From Nocardia asteroides (GTDB lineage: Bacteria; Actinomycetota; Actinomycetes; Mycobacteriales; Mycobacteriaceae): a DNA stretch of 64,000 nt. Under the pieces are notes generated by a model, which worked only from the letters and a program-made list of their open reading frames with translations, was not told the origin of the DNA and did not search any database. The stretch is from positions 6,562,001-6,626,000 of the forward strand of contig NZ_LR134352.1 in assembly GCF_900637185.1 (NCBI RefSeq), given 5' to 3'. Positions within the stretch are counted from its first letter, which is position 1, and every line of letters starts with the position of its first letter. A program made the position numbers and the translations under genes. Below are positions 39,741-48,019 of this stretch, one piece after another.

Positions 39741-40520
39741 TCAAGCGCCGAAACGGCGGTGCCGCGCGGCGTAATCGCGCAGGGCGCGCAGGAAGTCGAC
39801 CCGGCGGAACTCCGGCCAGTACGCCTCGGTGAACCAGATCTCCGAATACGCGCTCTGCCACAGCAGGAAACCCGAAAGCCGCTGCTCGCCAGAGGTTCTG
39901 ATCACCAGATCCGGATCCGGCTGACCCGAGGTGTACAGGTGCTGGCCGATCGCGTCGACCGTGATCGACTGCACCAGATCCTCACCCGACTCACCCGCCG
40001 CGATCTCCTGCCGCACCAGCGACCGGACCGCGTCGGTGATCTCCTGCCGCCCGCCGTAACCCACGGCCACATTCACATGCACGCCGTCGCGCCCGCTGGT
40101 GCGCTCGGCCGCCACCCGCAGCCGCTTGGCGATCAGTTCCGGGAAACCCGCCAGCGAACCGACGATCCGCACACTCCAGTTCTGCTCCGGCGCGGACAGC
40201 TCCTCCACCACATCGGTGATCACCTCGAACAGGGTTTCCAGCTCGTCGGGATCTCGCCGCAGATTCTCCGTCGACAACAGATAGACGGTGACCATCTCGA
40301 TGCCCTCGTCCGAACACCAGCCGACCAGCTCCGCGATCTTCAGCGCGCCGACCCGATGACCGTGGCTGACATCGGTGAACCCGTTCTCCCGCGCCCAGCG
40401 GCGATTGCCGTCGCACATGACGGCTACATGGCGAGGGTGCTGCTTGTCGGCCAGCTGCTTGGACAGCCTGGCTTCGTAGATGCGATATGGCAGACCACGC
40501 ACCCGACCGAGAAACTCCAC
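39741..40520 (-). CDS. Short-chain Z-isoprenyl diphosphate synthase (UppS family)
   Basis: This cis-prenyltransferase has 259 residues. The catalytic loop VAVMCDGNRRWARENG (about 32-47) contains the Asp-Gly-Asn motif, and GHRVGALKI and VIRTSGEQRLSGFLLWQSAYSE match the family. By position and sequence it corresponds to mycobacterial Rv1086, which makes Z,E-farnesyl diphosphate as the starter for decaprenyl phosphate in cell-wall synthesis. The GTG at 40520 has TAGGGT six bases upstream on this strand, consistent with a leaderless message. It diverges from the hemolysin III gene. Confidence 0.93.
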   Translation of the reverse strand: MEFLGRVRGLPYRIYEARLSKQLADKQHPRHVAVMCDGNRRWARENGFTDVSHGHRVGALKIAELVGWCSDEGIEMVTVYLLSTENLRRDPDELETLFEVITDVVEELSAPEQNWSVRIVGSLAGFPELIAKRLRVAAERTSGRDGVHVNVAVGYGGRQEITDAVRSLVRQEIAAGESGEDLVQSITVDAIGQHLYTSGQPDPDLVIRTSGEQRLSGFLLWQSAYSEIWFTEAYWPEFRRVDFLRALRDYAARHRRFGA

Positions 40521-40712
40521 GCCCGCACCCTACGCCTGGACCGCCTCTCCGGGTATTTTGCCGGTCGTGGGGAGGTGGCGAGTGGCGCACCGGGCCGGCG
40601 GAGAGTGCGTAGTCCTGTTCTGGGGTGGTTGGGGAGTTACCCATGTTCTTTCGAGATCAGTGGGTTGGGGTCTTTGTGGGGGTGGGCACGTTTGTGGTGG
40701 TGGGGTCGGGTT

Positions 40713-40747
40713 TTGACGTAGCGTGGGGGCTAACTTACGGTACCGTA
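40713..40747 (+). promoter_or_regulatory. Promoter with overlapping palindrome, hemolysin III gene
   Basis: TTGACG (40713-40718) and TACGGT (40736-40741) are spaced by 17 bases. The -10 box forms the left half of a perfect 12-bp palindrome TACGGTACCGTA (40736-40747) that also covers the start point. A repressor bound there would block initiation. TetR-family proteins commonly use sites of this size. Confidence 0.6.
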
Positions 40748-40769
40748 GGTTTTTGCTTCGGGAGGATTC

Positions 40770-41447
40770 GTGGACTCTGTGCGGGCTGAGGTCGAGGAGC
40801 TTGTCGCGCTCGGCAAGCCGCTGCTGCGGGGGTGGATTCATACGTGGGCCGTCGGGGTGGCGGCGATCGCGGTGGCGGTGCTCGTGGTCGTCGCGTTCGG
40901 GGAGTCGGCGACGGCGGGGTGGTCGACGCTGGTCTACGGGATCACCGTGTGCCTGCTGTTCGGGATCAGTGCCGTGTATCACCGGGTGACCTGGCAGAGC
41001 GTGCAGGCCAGGGTGCGGATGAAGCGGGCCGACCACTCGATGATCTTCCTGTTCATCGCGGGCAGCTACACGCCGTTCGCGCTGCTCGGGCTGCCCGGCT
41101 CGACCGGGCGGACACTGCTGATCGTGGTCTGGGCCGGGGCGCTGGCCGGGGTGGCGCTCAAGCTGCTGTGGCCGACGGCGCCGCGCTGGGTGGGCGTGCC
41201 GCTCTACCTGCTGCTCGGGTGGGCCATCGTGCCGGTGGCGCCGGAACTGCTGCACAACGTGGGCGTGCTCCCGCTGGTGCTGCTCGCCGTCGGCGGCGTG
41301 ATCTACAGCGTCGGCGCGATCCTCTACGCCACGAAATGGCCCAATCCGTGGCCGACGCACTTCGGGCACCACGAGTTCTTCCACGCGGCGACGGTGCTCG
41401 CGGCGATGTTCCATTACGTCGCCATCTGGCTGGTCGTGCTCGGCTGA
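40770..41447 (+). CDS. Hemolysin III / PAQR family membrane protein
   Basis: The 225-residue protein has seven hydrophobic segments. The PAQR/hemolysin III motifs are present: the first helix region with FGISAVYHR (Ser/His, about 70-78), [19 protein letters not shown] (about 86-104, containing Asp-His), and the C-terminal [20 protein letters not shown] with the zinc-ligand histidines. Related TrhA proteins affect membrane energetics and lipid homeostasis in bacteria; hemolytic activity is doubtful. The start GTG at 40770 follows GGGAGG at 5-base spacing. It corresponds to mycobacterial Rv1085c. Confidence 0.93.
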   Translation: MDSVRAEVEELVALGKPLLRGWIHTWAVGVAAIAVAVLVVVAFGESATAGWSTLVYGITVCLLFGISAVYHRVTWQSVQARVRMKRADHSMIFLFIAGSYTPFALLGLPGSTGRTLLIVVWAGALAGVALKLLWPTAPRWVGVPLYLLLGWAIVPVAPELLHNVGVLPLVLLAVGGVIYSVGAILYATKWPNPWPTHFGHHEFFHAATVLAAMFHYVAIWLVVLG

Positions 41448-41562
41448 CCGGCGCGTGCGCGCGGCGGGCCCGGCGGGGCCTTCTATGCTCGATATTCGTG
41501 TCACCCGTCAGCGCAGCATGTGAGCTCAGGGCGCTTCGGCGCGTCTTGTGTGAGCGTGCGCG

Positions 41563-43044
41563 GTGAATCGGCTGGTCCGCTGGGCTCTGCGCAGCTATTG
41601 GGGCCTGGCGCTGGTGGTGATCACCGCCAACCTGGTCGGCCTCGGCGCCATCTTCCTGGTCGCCTGGGCCGACGGCGTCTTCACCCGGGTGGGTCCCAAC
41701 TGGCGCGAGGCCGCCTCCCTGCTGGGCATCTATCCCGCGTTCGCGGTGGGGCTCGGCATCGCCATGGCCATCTACGACCGGCGCCGGTACCTGCGCTGGC
41801 TCGATGACGGACGCAAACCCACGCCCGAGGAAGCCCGCCGCCTGATCGCGCTGCCCGCCGCGATCACGCTGCGCGCCATCGTGCTGTGGATCCCCGGCAT
41901 CGCGCTGACGGTGTGGCTGGTCGACCGTTTCACCGACTACGACAACAAAGCCGTCGTGATCGCCGGATTCGCGCTCGGCGCCCTCGAATCCGCGGGCGCG
42001 ACCTACCTGATCCTGGACCGGCTCATCCGGCCGGCCGTCCCGATCATCACCGCGGTGCTCGGGCCCACCGTGCATCCGAGTTCCACCGTGCTGGTCCGGG
42101 TGCTGGTCACCTGGGCGGTGTCGAGCGCGCTGCCCGGCCTGATCATCATCGTGGTGCTCAGCGATCCGGCCACCCCCGCCGAGGACCGGGTGCGGGCGGC
42201 CTGGATCTTCACCATCGTCGCGCTGCTGGTCGGCGCGCTGGCCACCGCGCTGCTGGCCCGGTCGGTCGCCACCCCGATGCGCACGATGTACCGGGCGCTG
42301 GACCGGATCACCCGGGGCGAACTCGACGTGCGCGTTCCCGTCGGCAGCGCCAGCGAGATCGGGCGCCTCGAGCACTCCGTCAACGAACTGGCCGCGACGC
42401 TGCAGGACCAGGCGCACACCGAGGACGTGTTCGGCAGGCACGTCGGCTCCACCGTCGCCGAACGCGCACTGGCGGGCAGCACCGATCTCACCGGCGACGT
42501 GCGGACGGTGTCCGCGCTGTTCGTCGACGTCACCGGATCGGTGCAGCTGTCGGCGGAGATGGCCCCGGAACAGTTCGTGCACAAGCTCAACCGGCTGCTC
42601 GCCACCGTGGTCGCGGCCACCGAGGCCAACGGCGGCCTGGTCAACAAGTTCGCCGGCGACGCCGCGCTGTGTATCTTCGGCGCGCCGTCGGCCCTGCCCG
42701 ACGACGCCACCCCCGCGCTGCGCGCCGCCCGCCGCATCCGCGACGAGGTCGTCGCCACCGGCGAACTCGACGTGGGCATCGGCGTCGCCCGCGGCCGCGT
42801 CTTCGCCGGTGACGTGGGCGCCGACACCCGCCTCGAATTCACCGTCATCGGCGACGCGGTCAACGAGGCCGCCCGCCTGACCACCATGGCCAAGGAAGTG
42901 CCCCGCCGCGTCCTGGTCAGCGACGCGGTCCTGCAGGCCGCCGCCCCCACCGAACGCGCCCACTGGAAGCGGCACAAGGACCTGCGCCTGCGCGGCATCC
43001 CCGGCCGCACCCGCACCTGGACGGACATCCCGCCGGTGCGGTGA
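41563..43044 (+). CDS. Membrane HAMP-domain adenylate/guanylate cyclase
   Basis: The 493-residue class III nucleotide cyclase has about six membrane segments (residues 8-240), a HAMP linker (about 240-295, including RALDRITRGELDVRVPVGSA) and a catalytic domain (about 312-475). Metal-binding aspartates are in LFVDVTGS, the substrate-specifying lysine in VNKFAGDAALCIFG, and the transition-state residues in VIGDAVNEAARL. The lysine/aspartate pair favours ATP, hence cAMP. The architecture equals that of the mycobacterial Rv1318c-Rv1320c/Rv3645 group. The start is a GTG with no strong Shine-Dalgarno sequence. Crp-type sites are found at 50727 and 63883 in this window. Confidence 0.92.
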   Translation: MNRLVRWALRSYWGLALVVITANLVGLGAIFLVAWADGVFTRVGPNWREAASLLGIYPAFAVGLGIAMAIYDRRRYLRWLDDGRKPTPEEARRLIALPAAITLRAIVLWIPGIALTVWLVDRFTDYDNKAVVIAGFALGALESAGATYLILDRLIRPAVPIITAVLGPTVHPSSTVLVRVLVTWAVSSALPGLIIIVVLSDPATPAEDRVRAAWIFTIVALLVGALATALLARSVATPMRTMYRALDRITRGELDVRVPVGSASEIGRLEHSVNELAATLQDQAHTEDVFGRHVGSTVAERALAGSTDLTGDVRTVSALFVDVTGSVQLSAEMAPEQFVHKLNRLLATVVAATEANGGLVNKFAGDAALCIFGAPSALPDDATPALRAARRIRDEVVATGELDVGIGVARGRVFAGDVGADTRLEFTVIGDAVNEAARLTTMAKEVPRRVLVSDAVLQAAAPTERAHWKRHKDLRLRGIPGRTRTWTDIPPVR

Positions 43045-43268
43045 ACGGAACCGCGCGGTCGTCGTCCCGGGCAGTAGGCCCGCGACACCACTCACGGTCG
43101 ATACTGCGCCGATCAAAGGCTCGCAACGGCGCGATCGGCAGCCGCCCGGCGCGCACGACGCGGGAGAATCATCGGTGAGACCCGCCGTACGTGCCCGAGC
43201 AGGATCGGCCGGTCGACCGCCCCCGTGCTTCGGCGACGCCGTCGGCGGAGACGAACAGCGCTCCGGAT

Positions 43269-45320
43269 CTAGCCGCGCAGTGCGGCGGTCAACGACGCGG
43301 GGTCGGTGACCGGGAGGTCGCACACCGAGCCACGGCAGACGTAGGCCGCGGGCGCGCCGTCGACCAGAGGGCGGTCGGCCAGCAGCGGGGCGGTGTCGGG
43401 CTGACCCGCCAGCACGATCGAGCCGCCGGGCGCCGAGGCGCGCGCCGCGGCGAGGAGTTCGGTTGCGGCCGAAGACTTCTCGGTCGCGGAGACGGCCACC
43501 TGGATCGGGCCGCGCAGGGACGCCTCGGCGACGGCAAGCCAGTGGCCCGCGGTGCGCGGTGCGCGCGCCAGCAGAACCGCGGCGCGGGCGAGGGTGTGGT
43601 CGGCCAGTTCGCGATAGCGGACCGCGCGCTCGGTATCGGCGACGGCCGACGCGGTCAACAGGGCTTCGGCCAGGGCCGAGGAACCCGACGGGGTGGCGCC
43701 GTCGACCGGATCGCGCGGCCGGGCGACGAGCGTCTCGGCGTCGTCGGCGGTGTCGAACCAGCTGCCGAGGCGCTCCGGATCGGCGAAATGCTCGATCGCG
43801 CTGTCCAGCAACACCTGCGCGGCGGCGAGCCAATCCGCCTCACCGGTGGCCTGATACAGCGCGAGCAAACCCGTGGTGAGCCAGGCGTAGTCCTCGAGCA
43901 CGCCCGTCGGCGTGCCCGCGACACCGTCGAGGGACGCGCGACGCAGCCTGCCGTCGACCAGATGCACGTCGAGCAGGAACCGGGCGCAGCGCACCGCGGC
44001 CGCCACCCACGACGGTTCCTCCAGTGCCGCACCGGCTTCGGCGAGGGCGGTGATCACCATGCCGTTCCACGCGGTGACCACCTTGTCGTCGCGCTCGGGC
44101 TGCGGGCGCTGGGCCCGCAGTTCCAGCAGCCGGGCGCGCAGCCGGTCGAAGCGGGCCGACTGCTCGGCGTCGACCGGATCGCTGCGCCGGGTGAGCACCG
44201 AGGTGCCCTGCTCGAAGTTGCCCGCCGTGGTGACGCCGAAAGCCTCAGCGGCCCAGACCCCGTCGAGCGGACCGAGGTCGCCGATCAGCTCCGACGGTGT
44301 CCACACGTAGGTGGCGCCCTCGACGCCGGGCCCACCGGGTTCGAGGTGGGTGTCGGCGTCGAGCGCGGAGGCGAAACCGCCCTCGGCGGTGCCGAGATCG
44401 GCGAGCAGGAACTCGACGGTCTCGCGAGTCACCCGGTGCGGCAACGATTCCAGCGGCGTCGCGGGCGCGCGGCGGGCGAGGTGGGCGTAGGCGCGCAGCA
44501 GCAGGGCGTTGTCGTAGAGCATCTTCTCGAAGTGCGGGATCAGCCAGCCCGCGTCCACGGAGTAGCGGGCGAAGCCGCCGCGCAGCTGGTCGTAGATGCC
44601 GCCGCGGGCCATCGCCTCGGCCGTGCGCTCGACCAGGTCGAACACCGCGCTGTCGCCGGTGCGTTCCCAGTGCCGCAGCAGCCCTTCCAGCAGCGCCGAC
44701 GGCGGGAACTTCGGCGCGCCGCCGAAGCCGCCGTGCGCGCGGTCCTCGTCGCCCGCGACGGCGAGCACGGCCTGGTCGAGCAGTTCGGGACCGACGGCGA
44801 ATTCGGCGTCGGGCAGCCCGGTGGCCTGGGCGCGCAGCGCGTCGGTGACCTGCTCGGCCGCCTTGTCGACGTCCTCGCGCCGGTTGCGCCAGGTGTCGGT
44901 GATGGCGCTGAGCAGCTGGGTGAACGAGGGCATGCCGCCGCGCGGTTGCTTCGGGTAGTAGGTGCCGCAGTAGAAGGGCGCGCCGTCCGGGGTCAGGAAG
45001 CAGGTCATCGGCCAGCCGCCCTGGCCGGTCATGGCGACGGTCGCGTTCATGTACACCGCGTCCAGGTCGGGCCGTTCCTCCCGGTCCACCTTCACGCACA
45101 CGAAGTCGGCGTTCATCTGCGCGGCCGTGGCCACGTCCTCGAACGACTCGTGCGCCATCACATGGCACCAGTGACACGAGGCGTACCCGATCGACAACAG
45201 GATCGGCACATCCCGCTCCGCCGCCTCGGCCAGCGCGTCGGCATCCCACTCCCGCCAATGCACCGGGTTGTCGGCATGCTGACGCAGATACGGTGAAGTC
45301 GCGCTACCCAACCGGTTCAC
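43269..45320 (-). CDS. YyaL/DUF255 thioredoxin-domain protein
   Basis: The product of about 683 residues has an N-terminal thioredoxin-like domain (about 1-165: RLGSATSPYLRQHADNPVHW, SIGYASCHWCHVMAHESFED with a CxxC motif, GQGGWPMTCFLTPDG). An alpha/alpha-barrel glycosidase-like domain follows (about 190-600: GGIYDQLRGGFARYSVD, PHFEKMLYDNALLLRAYAHL). This matches bacterial YyaL and human SPATA20, whose substrate is unsettled, and mycobacterial Rv1084. I chose the GTG at 45320 because the family starts (V/M)NRLGxATSPYL; a frame start at 45365 adds 15 unrelated residues. The 224 bases downstream toward the cyclase gene contain no gene I can support. Confidence 0.9.
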   Translation of the reverse strand: MNRLGSATSPYLRQHADNPVHWREWDADALAEAAERDVPILLSIGYASCHWCHVMAHESFEDVATAAQMNADFVCVKVDREERPDLDAVYMNATVAMTGQGGWPMTCFLTPDGAPFYCGTYYPKQPRGGMPSFTQLLSAITDTWRNRREDVDKAAEQVTDALRAQATGLPDAEFAVGPELLDQAVLAVAGDEDRAHGGFGGAPKFPPSALLEGLLRHWERTGDSAVFDLVERTAEAMARGGIYDQLRGGFARYSVDAGWLIPHFEKMLYDNALLLRAYAHLARRAPATPLESLPHRVTRETVEFLLADLGTAEGGFASALDADTHLEPGGPGVEGATYVWTPSELIGDLGPLDGVWAAEAFGVTTAGNFEQGTSVLTRRSDPVDAEQSARFDRLRARLLELRAQRPQPERDDKVVTAWNGMVITALAEAGAALEEPSWVAAAVRCARFLLDVHLVDGRLRRASLDGVAGTPTGVLEDYAWLTTGLLALYQATGEADWLAAAQVLLDSAIEHFADPERLGSWFDTADDAETLVARPRDPVDGATPSGSSALAEALLTASAVADTERAVRYRELADHTLARAAVLLARAPRTAGHWLAVAEASLRGPIQVAVSATEKSSAATELLAAARASAPGGSIVLAGQPDTAPLLADRPLVDGAPAAYVCRGSVCDLPVTDPASLTAALRG

Positions 45321-45372
45321 ACCTGCCACCCTTCCATACCCGGCCGGGCGACGCGTGACCCCCACGCGCTCC

Positions 45373-46371
45373 TCAGCGCAGCGGCCGCGGCGACGGCCGC
45401 ACCGCGAACCGATCGGTGAGGAATTCGGTCATCTGGGCGCGCGCGGTCTTCGCCTGCCGGACCAGCCCCGGCAGGGCGATGAAGGCGTGTGGGGCGCCGG
45501 GGTGTTCGAGGAGGCGGGCGGGGGTGCCCGCGGCGCGCAGCCGTTCGGCGTAGCGGCGGCCGTGGTCGGCGATGGGGTCGACGGTCGGGACCAGGACCAG
45601 CGCCGGGGCGAGGTCGCGCAGGTCGGCGTGGATCGGCGAGACGACGGCGGGGTCGGCGCCGGGGGGAAGTGCCAGCCGCTGGAAGTAGCGCAGGCGGGCG
45701 AGGGTCAGCATCGGGCTGTCGCCGGGGTCGGTCATCGAGGGGTAGTCGAGCATCGACGCGGTCGGGTCGACAGCCGGGTTGACCAGGATCTGGGCGCGCA
45801 GCGCCAGGCCGGCGTCCCTGGCCCGGATGGCGGTCATGGCGGCGATGAGCCCACCGCAGCTCTCCCCCGCGACGGCGACGCGGGTGCGGTCGATCCCCCA
45901 GTCGGCGGCTGCGGCGACCACGTGGCGCAGCACGTCCCAGCCGTCGTCGACGGCCGCCGACAGCGGGGTGCCCGGTGCCAGCAGCCGATGCTCGACCGAG
46001 ACGACGACGGCGGGCAGCCGGGCGGCGAGATGGCTGTTGGCCCAATCGCATTGCACGGCGGTGCCGACGTAGGCGCCGCCGTGCACGTGCACCACCAGCG
46101 GCAGCGGGTCGTCCGTCGCACGCGCGGGGCGGTAGACCCGTACCGGGATCACCCGATCCGCGAGAGTCACCTCCTGCCAGCCGATCGTGGCGCCCCGGTC
46201 CGGGAAGCCGGTGATCAGCCGGGACAGCGGGGACGACGCCGTGCGATTCGCGGCCGCGCTGACAGCGGCCAGCTCCTGCGCCGTCAGCGACTCCCAGTCC
46301 GGTTCCTTCCGCACGGCGTGCAGCAACCGCACACCCCACGACACCTTCTCCCGGCGGGACCCCTCGTTCAT
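45373..46371 (-). CDS. Alpha/beta hydrolase (hormone-sensitive-lipase family esterase)
   Basis: The 332-residue esterase has the HSL-family oxyanion motif VHVHGGAYVGT (about 92-102) and nucleophile elbow AGESCGGLIAAM (Ser near residue 169). The acid and base are in VPTVDPIADHG and the C-terminal PGAPHAFIAL (His). GESCGG replaces the common GDSAGG, with a Cys after the nucleophile. It probably hydrolyses short acyl esters. No signal peptide is seen, so it is likely cytoplasmic. The gene lies between the YyaL gene and a small secreted protein gene, all in the same direction. It marks the left edge of the non-syntenic region. Confidence 0.88.
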   Translation of the reverse strand: MNEGSRREKVSWGVRLLHAVRKEPDWESLTAQELAAVSAAANRTASSPLSRLITGFPDRGATIGWQEVTLADRVIPVRVYRPARATDDPLPLVVHVHGGAYVGTAVQCDWANSHLAARLPAVVVSVEHRLLAPGTPLSAAVDDGWDVLRHVVAAAADWGIDRTRVAVAGESCGGLIAAMTAIRARDAGLALRAQILVNPAVDPTASMLDYPSMTDPGDSPMLTLARLRYFQRLALPPGADPAVVSPIHADLRDLAPALVLVPTVDPIADHGRRYAERLRAAGTPARLLEHPGAPHAFIALPGLVRQAKTARAQMTEFLTDRFAVRPSPRPLR

Positions 46372-46477
46372 GTCGTACCTCCTCGATCACATCGCGCCGA
46401 GCGCGCGACTGATTCAGCATCGACGGCACGCGGATCGAAGTATTGGACAAATGTTCCCGCCGGGAGGAGCTGCCGGG

Positions 46478-46888
46478 TTACACAGCGACGCAGGCAGATC
46501 CGAGATCGATACCGGTGCCCACGTCCACGACCTGCCGGGTCTCCGGCCACGCGTCCGGCTGGACGGCGTAGATGTAGGTGATACCTGGCCGCGACGGCGT
46601 CCACGTCGTCTTCGCGACCCCGCCGGACGGCATCGCGTCGGCGAATCCGCTCGGCCCCTGCCCCTCTTCGAAGAAGTACACCCGCTTGGTGTCGTCGTCG
46701 ACCGTCACGCTCACGTTGTAGGTGCAGGTCGTGCCGTACCGATGGGCGCCGAGGGTGACCGAGGGCTCGATCCCGATGCTGGTGACGGTCGCCGAGGCGG
46801 CGGGAGCGAGCATCGCGGCCGCCGCGGCGACGACGCCGACCGTGGCGGCCGCCCGAATCGCCTTGAACAGGGTCATATTTCGTTGCAT
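46478..46888 (-). CDS. Small secreted protein
   Basis: The 136-residue protein has a Sec signal peptide (TLFKAIRAAATVGVVAAAAA then MLAPAASA, cleavage near residue 34). The mature part of about 100 residues is all beta, with two cysteines (one in TTCTYNVSVTV, one in the C-terminal GSACVAV) that could form a disulfide. The strand pattern resembles an Ig-like or bacterial surface domain, but I do not recognise a family. GGAGG lies 7 bases before the ATG at 46888. A palindrome lies in its predicted promoter. Confidence 0.82.
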   Translation of the reverse strand: MQRNMTLFKAIRAAATVGVVAAAAAMLAPAASATVTSIGIEPSVTLGAHRYGTTCTYNVSVTVDDDTKRVYFFEEGQGPSGFADAMPSGGVAKTTWTPSRPGITYIYAVQPDAWPETRQVVDVGTGIDLGSACVAV

Positions 46889-46948
46889 GCGGGAATCCTC
46901 CAGAGCCTTACCTTGCCGATCGGATGACGCTCAGAGCCTGACATAATT

Positions 46949-46960
46949 GACCGATCGGTC
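46949..46960. promoter_or_regulatory. 12-bp palindromic operator in the promoter of the small secreted protein gene
   Basis: GACCGATCGGTC is a perfect palindrome. On the minus strand it falls in the 17-base spacer between TTGTAT (about 46971-46966) and TTATGT (about 46948-46943). Repressor binding would block the secreted-protein promoter. The sequence is of the kind bound by TetR-family repressors. No dedicated regulator gene of that class is next to it. Confidence 0.55.
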
Positions 46961-47064
46961 GCAATACAAACTGGCGCATGAAAGGCAGTGAGAGCCAATA
47001 ATCTTGGGATTCAGTACCTACTCGGTGCCGATACCTGATCGACCGGTCTCGAACAGCGCCAGGG

Positions 47065-47898
47065 TCATCCGGTGGTCGCGTACGGGCGACCCGCCCACGC
47101 GACATCGTCGACCGACAGCCATGGCGCGGTCGCCAGCGCCGAGGGTGTCAGCCCGGTGAACGACACCGCCGCGCGGTGCAGATGCGACTGGTCGGTGTAT
47201 CCGCTCTCCGCCGACACCATCGCGGCACTGTCCCCCGCGGCCAGCCGGTGAGCGGCGTTGTCGAAGCGCACCAGTTGCGCGGCCTGCTTCGGTGTCACGC
47301 CGAGCTGCGCCCGGAAGCGCGCCCAGAGCCGCTTGCGACTCCACCCGACCTCGTCCGCCAGCGCGTCCACTCGAATCCGGCCCTGGGACGACACGATGCG
47401 CCGCCACGCGTAGGCGGTCTCCGGGTCCACCCGGCCGCCCGCGGCGGCGCGGCGGATGATCTCGGACCGCACGATCGCGAACCGCTCGTCCCACCCCGGC
47501 GCGGCGTGCAGCCGCTCCCGCAGGCGCTCGGTGTCCCGGCCCCAGATCTCGTCCAGAGTGACCACCGCGGCTCCTCCGGGTGGCCCGAGAACGGCATGCG
47601 CCACCACCGGCGACAACCGCACCTGCAACAGCTCGACGTCCCGCGCCCGCCCACTGACCCGCGCCGCCCCGAGCCCGATCACCGCGCTCCCCCGCTGCCC
47701 CGTCCCGCCCTCCGCGCCGACCAGCCACCCGTCCCCGAAATCGAGAAACAACGTCGACGCCGGATACGGCACCACCTGCAGCTCCAACTCGGCCGCCGCC
47801 CGCCCGGCGAACCCCGCCAACCCCACCCCCGCCATGGACCACCCGGGGACCGCGACATCGACCACAGCCCCGGCGATCCGAACCGGATGCACAGGCAC
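47065..47898 (-). CDS. AraC family transcriptional regulator
   Basis: The protein of about 277 residues has an N-terminal effector domain (about 1-150) and a C-terminal AraC helix-turn-helix pair (about 175-260: RIRVDALADEVGWSRKRLWA for the first helix-turn-helix and AMVSAESGYTDQSHLHRAA for the second). It is a paralogue in plan of the regulator at 62-904. The frame is open upstream across the GAF-regulator promoter, so the start is uncertain; I use the GTG at 47898, with another GTG at 47892. It is divergent from the GAF regulator. Its target genes are unknown. Confidence 0.85.
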   Translation of the reverse strand: MPVHPVRIAGAVVDVAVPGWSMAGVGLAGFAGRAAAELELQVVPYPASTLFLDFGDGWLVGAEGGTGQRGSAVIGLGAARVSGRARDVELLQVRLSPVVAHAVLGPPGGAAVVTLDEIWGRDTERLRERLHAAPGWDERFAIVRSEIIRRAAAGGRVDPETAYAWRRIVSSQGRIRVDALADEVGWSRKRLWARFRAQLGVTPKQAAQLVRFDNAAHRLAAGDSAAMVSAESGYTDQSHLHRAAVSFTGLTPSALATAPWLSVDDVAWAGRPYATTG

Positions 47899-48019
47899 AT
47901 CGCCATGGTACGAGCGAGCCCGGTAGGGCCGTGGAAACTGCTGCTCAGTGGGCGGAGGTGGGGCATGATGAAGGTGCAAACCCCGTCGTGCAATCGAACA
48001 GGAAGACGCGAAACCGCAG

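Noticed and set aside
43045..43268. A possible small gene between the cyclase and YyaL genes.
   Set aside because: No frame with a plausible start, composition or conservation was seen. It is treated as intergenic.
41158..43833. An 891-codon minus-strand frame spanning the hemolysin III and cyclase genes.
   Set aside because: Its composition is that of shadow coding, and it overlaps two well-supported genes.
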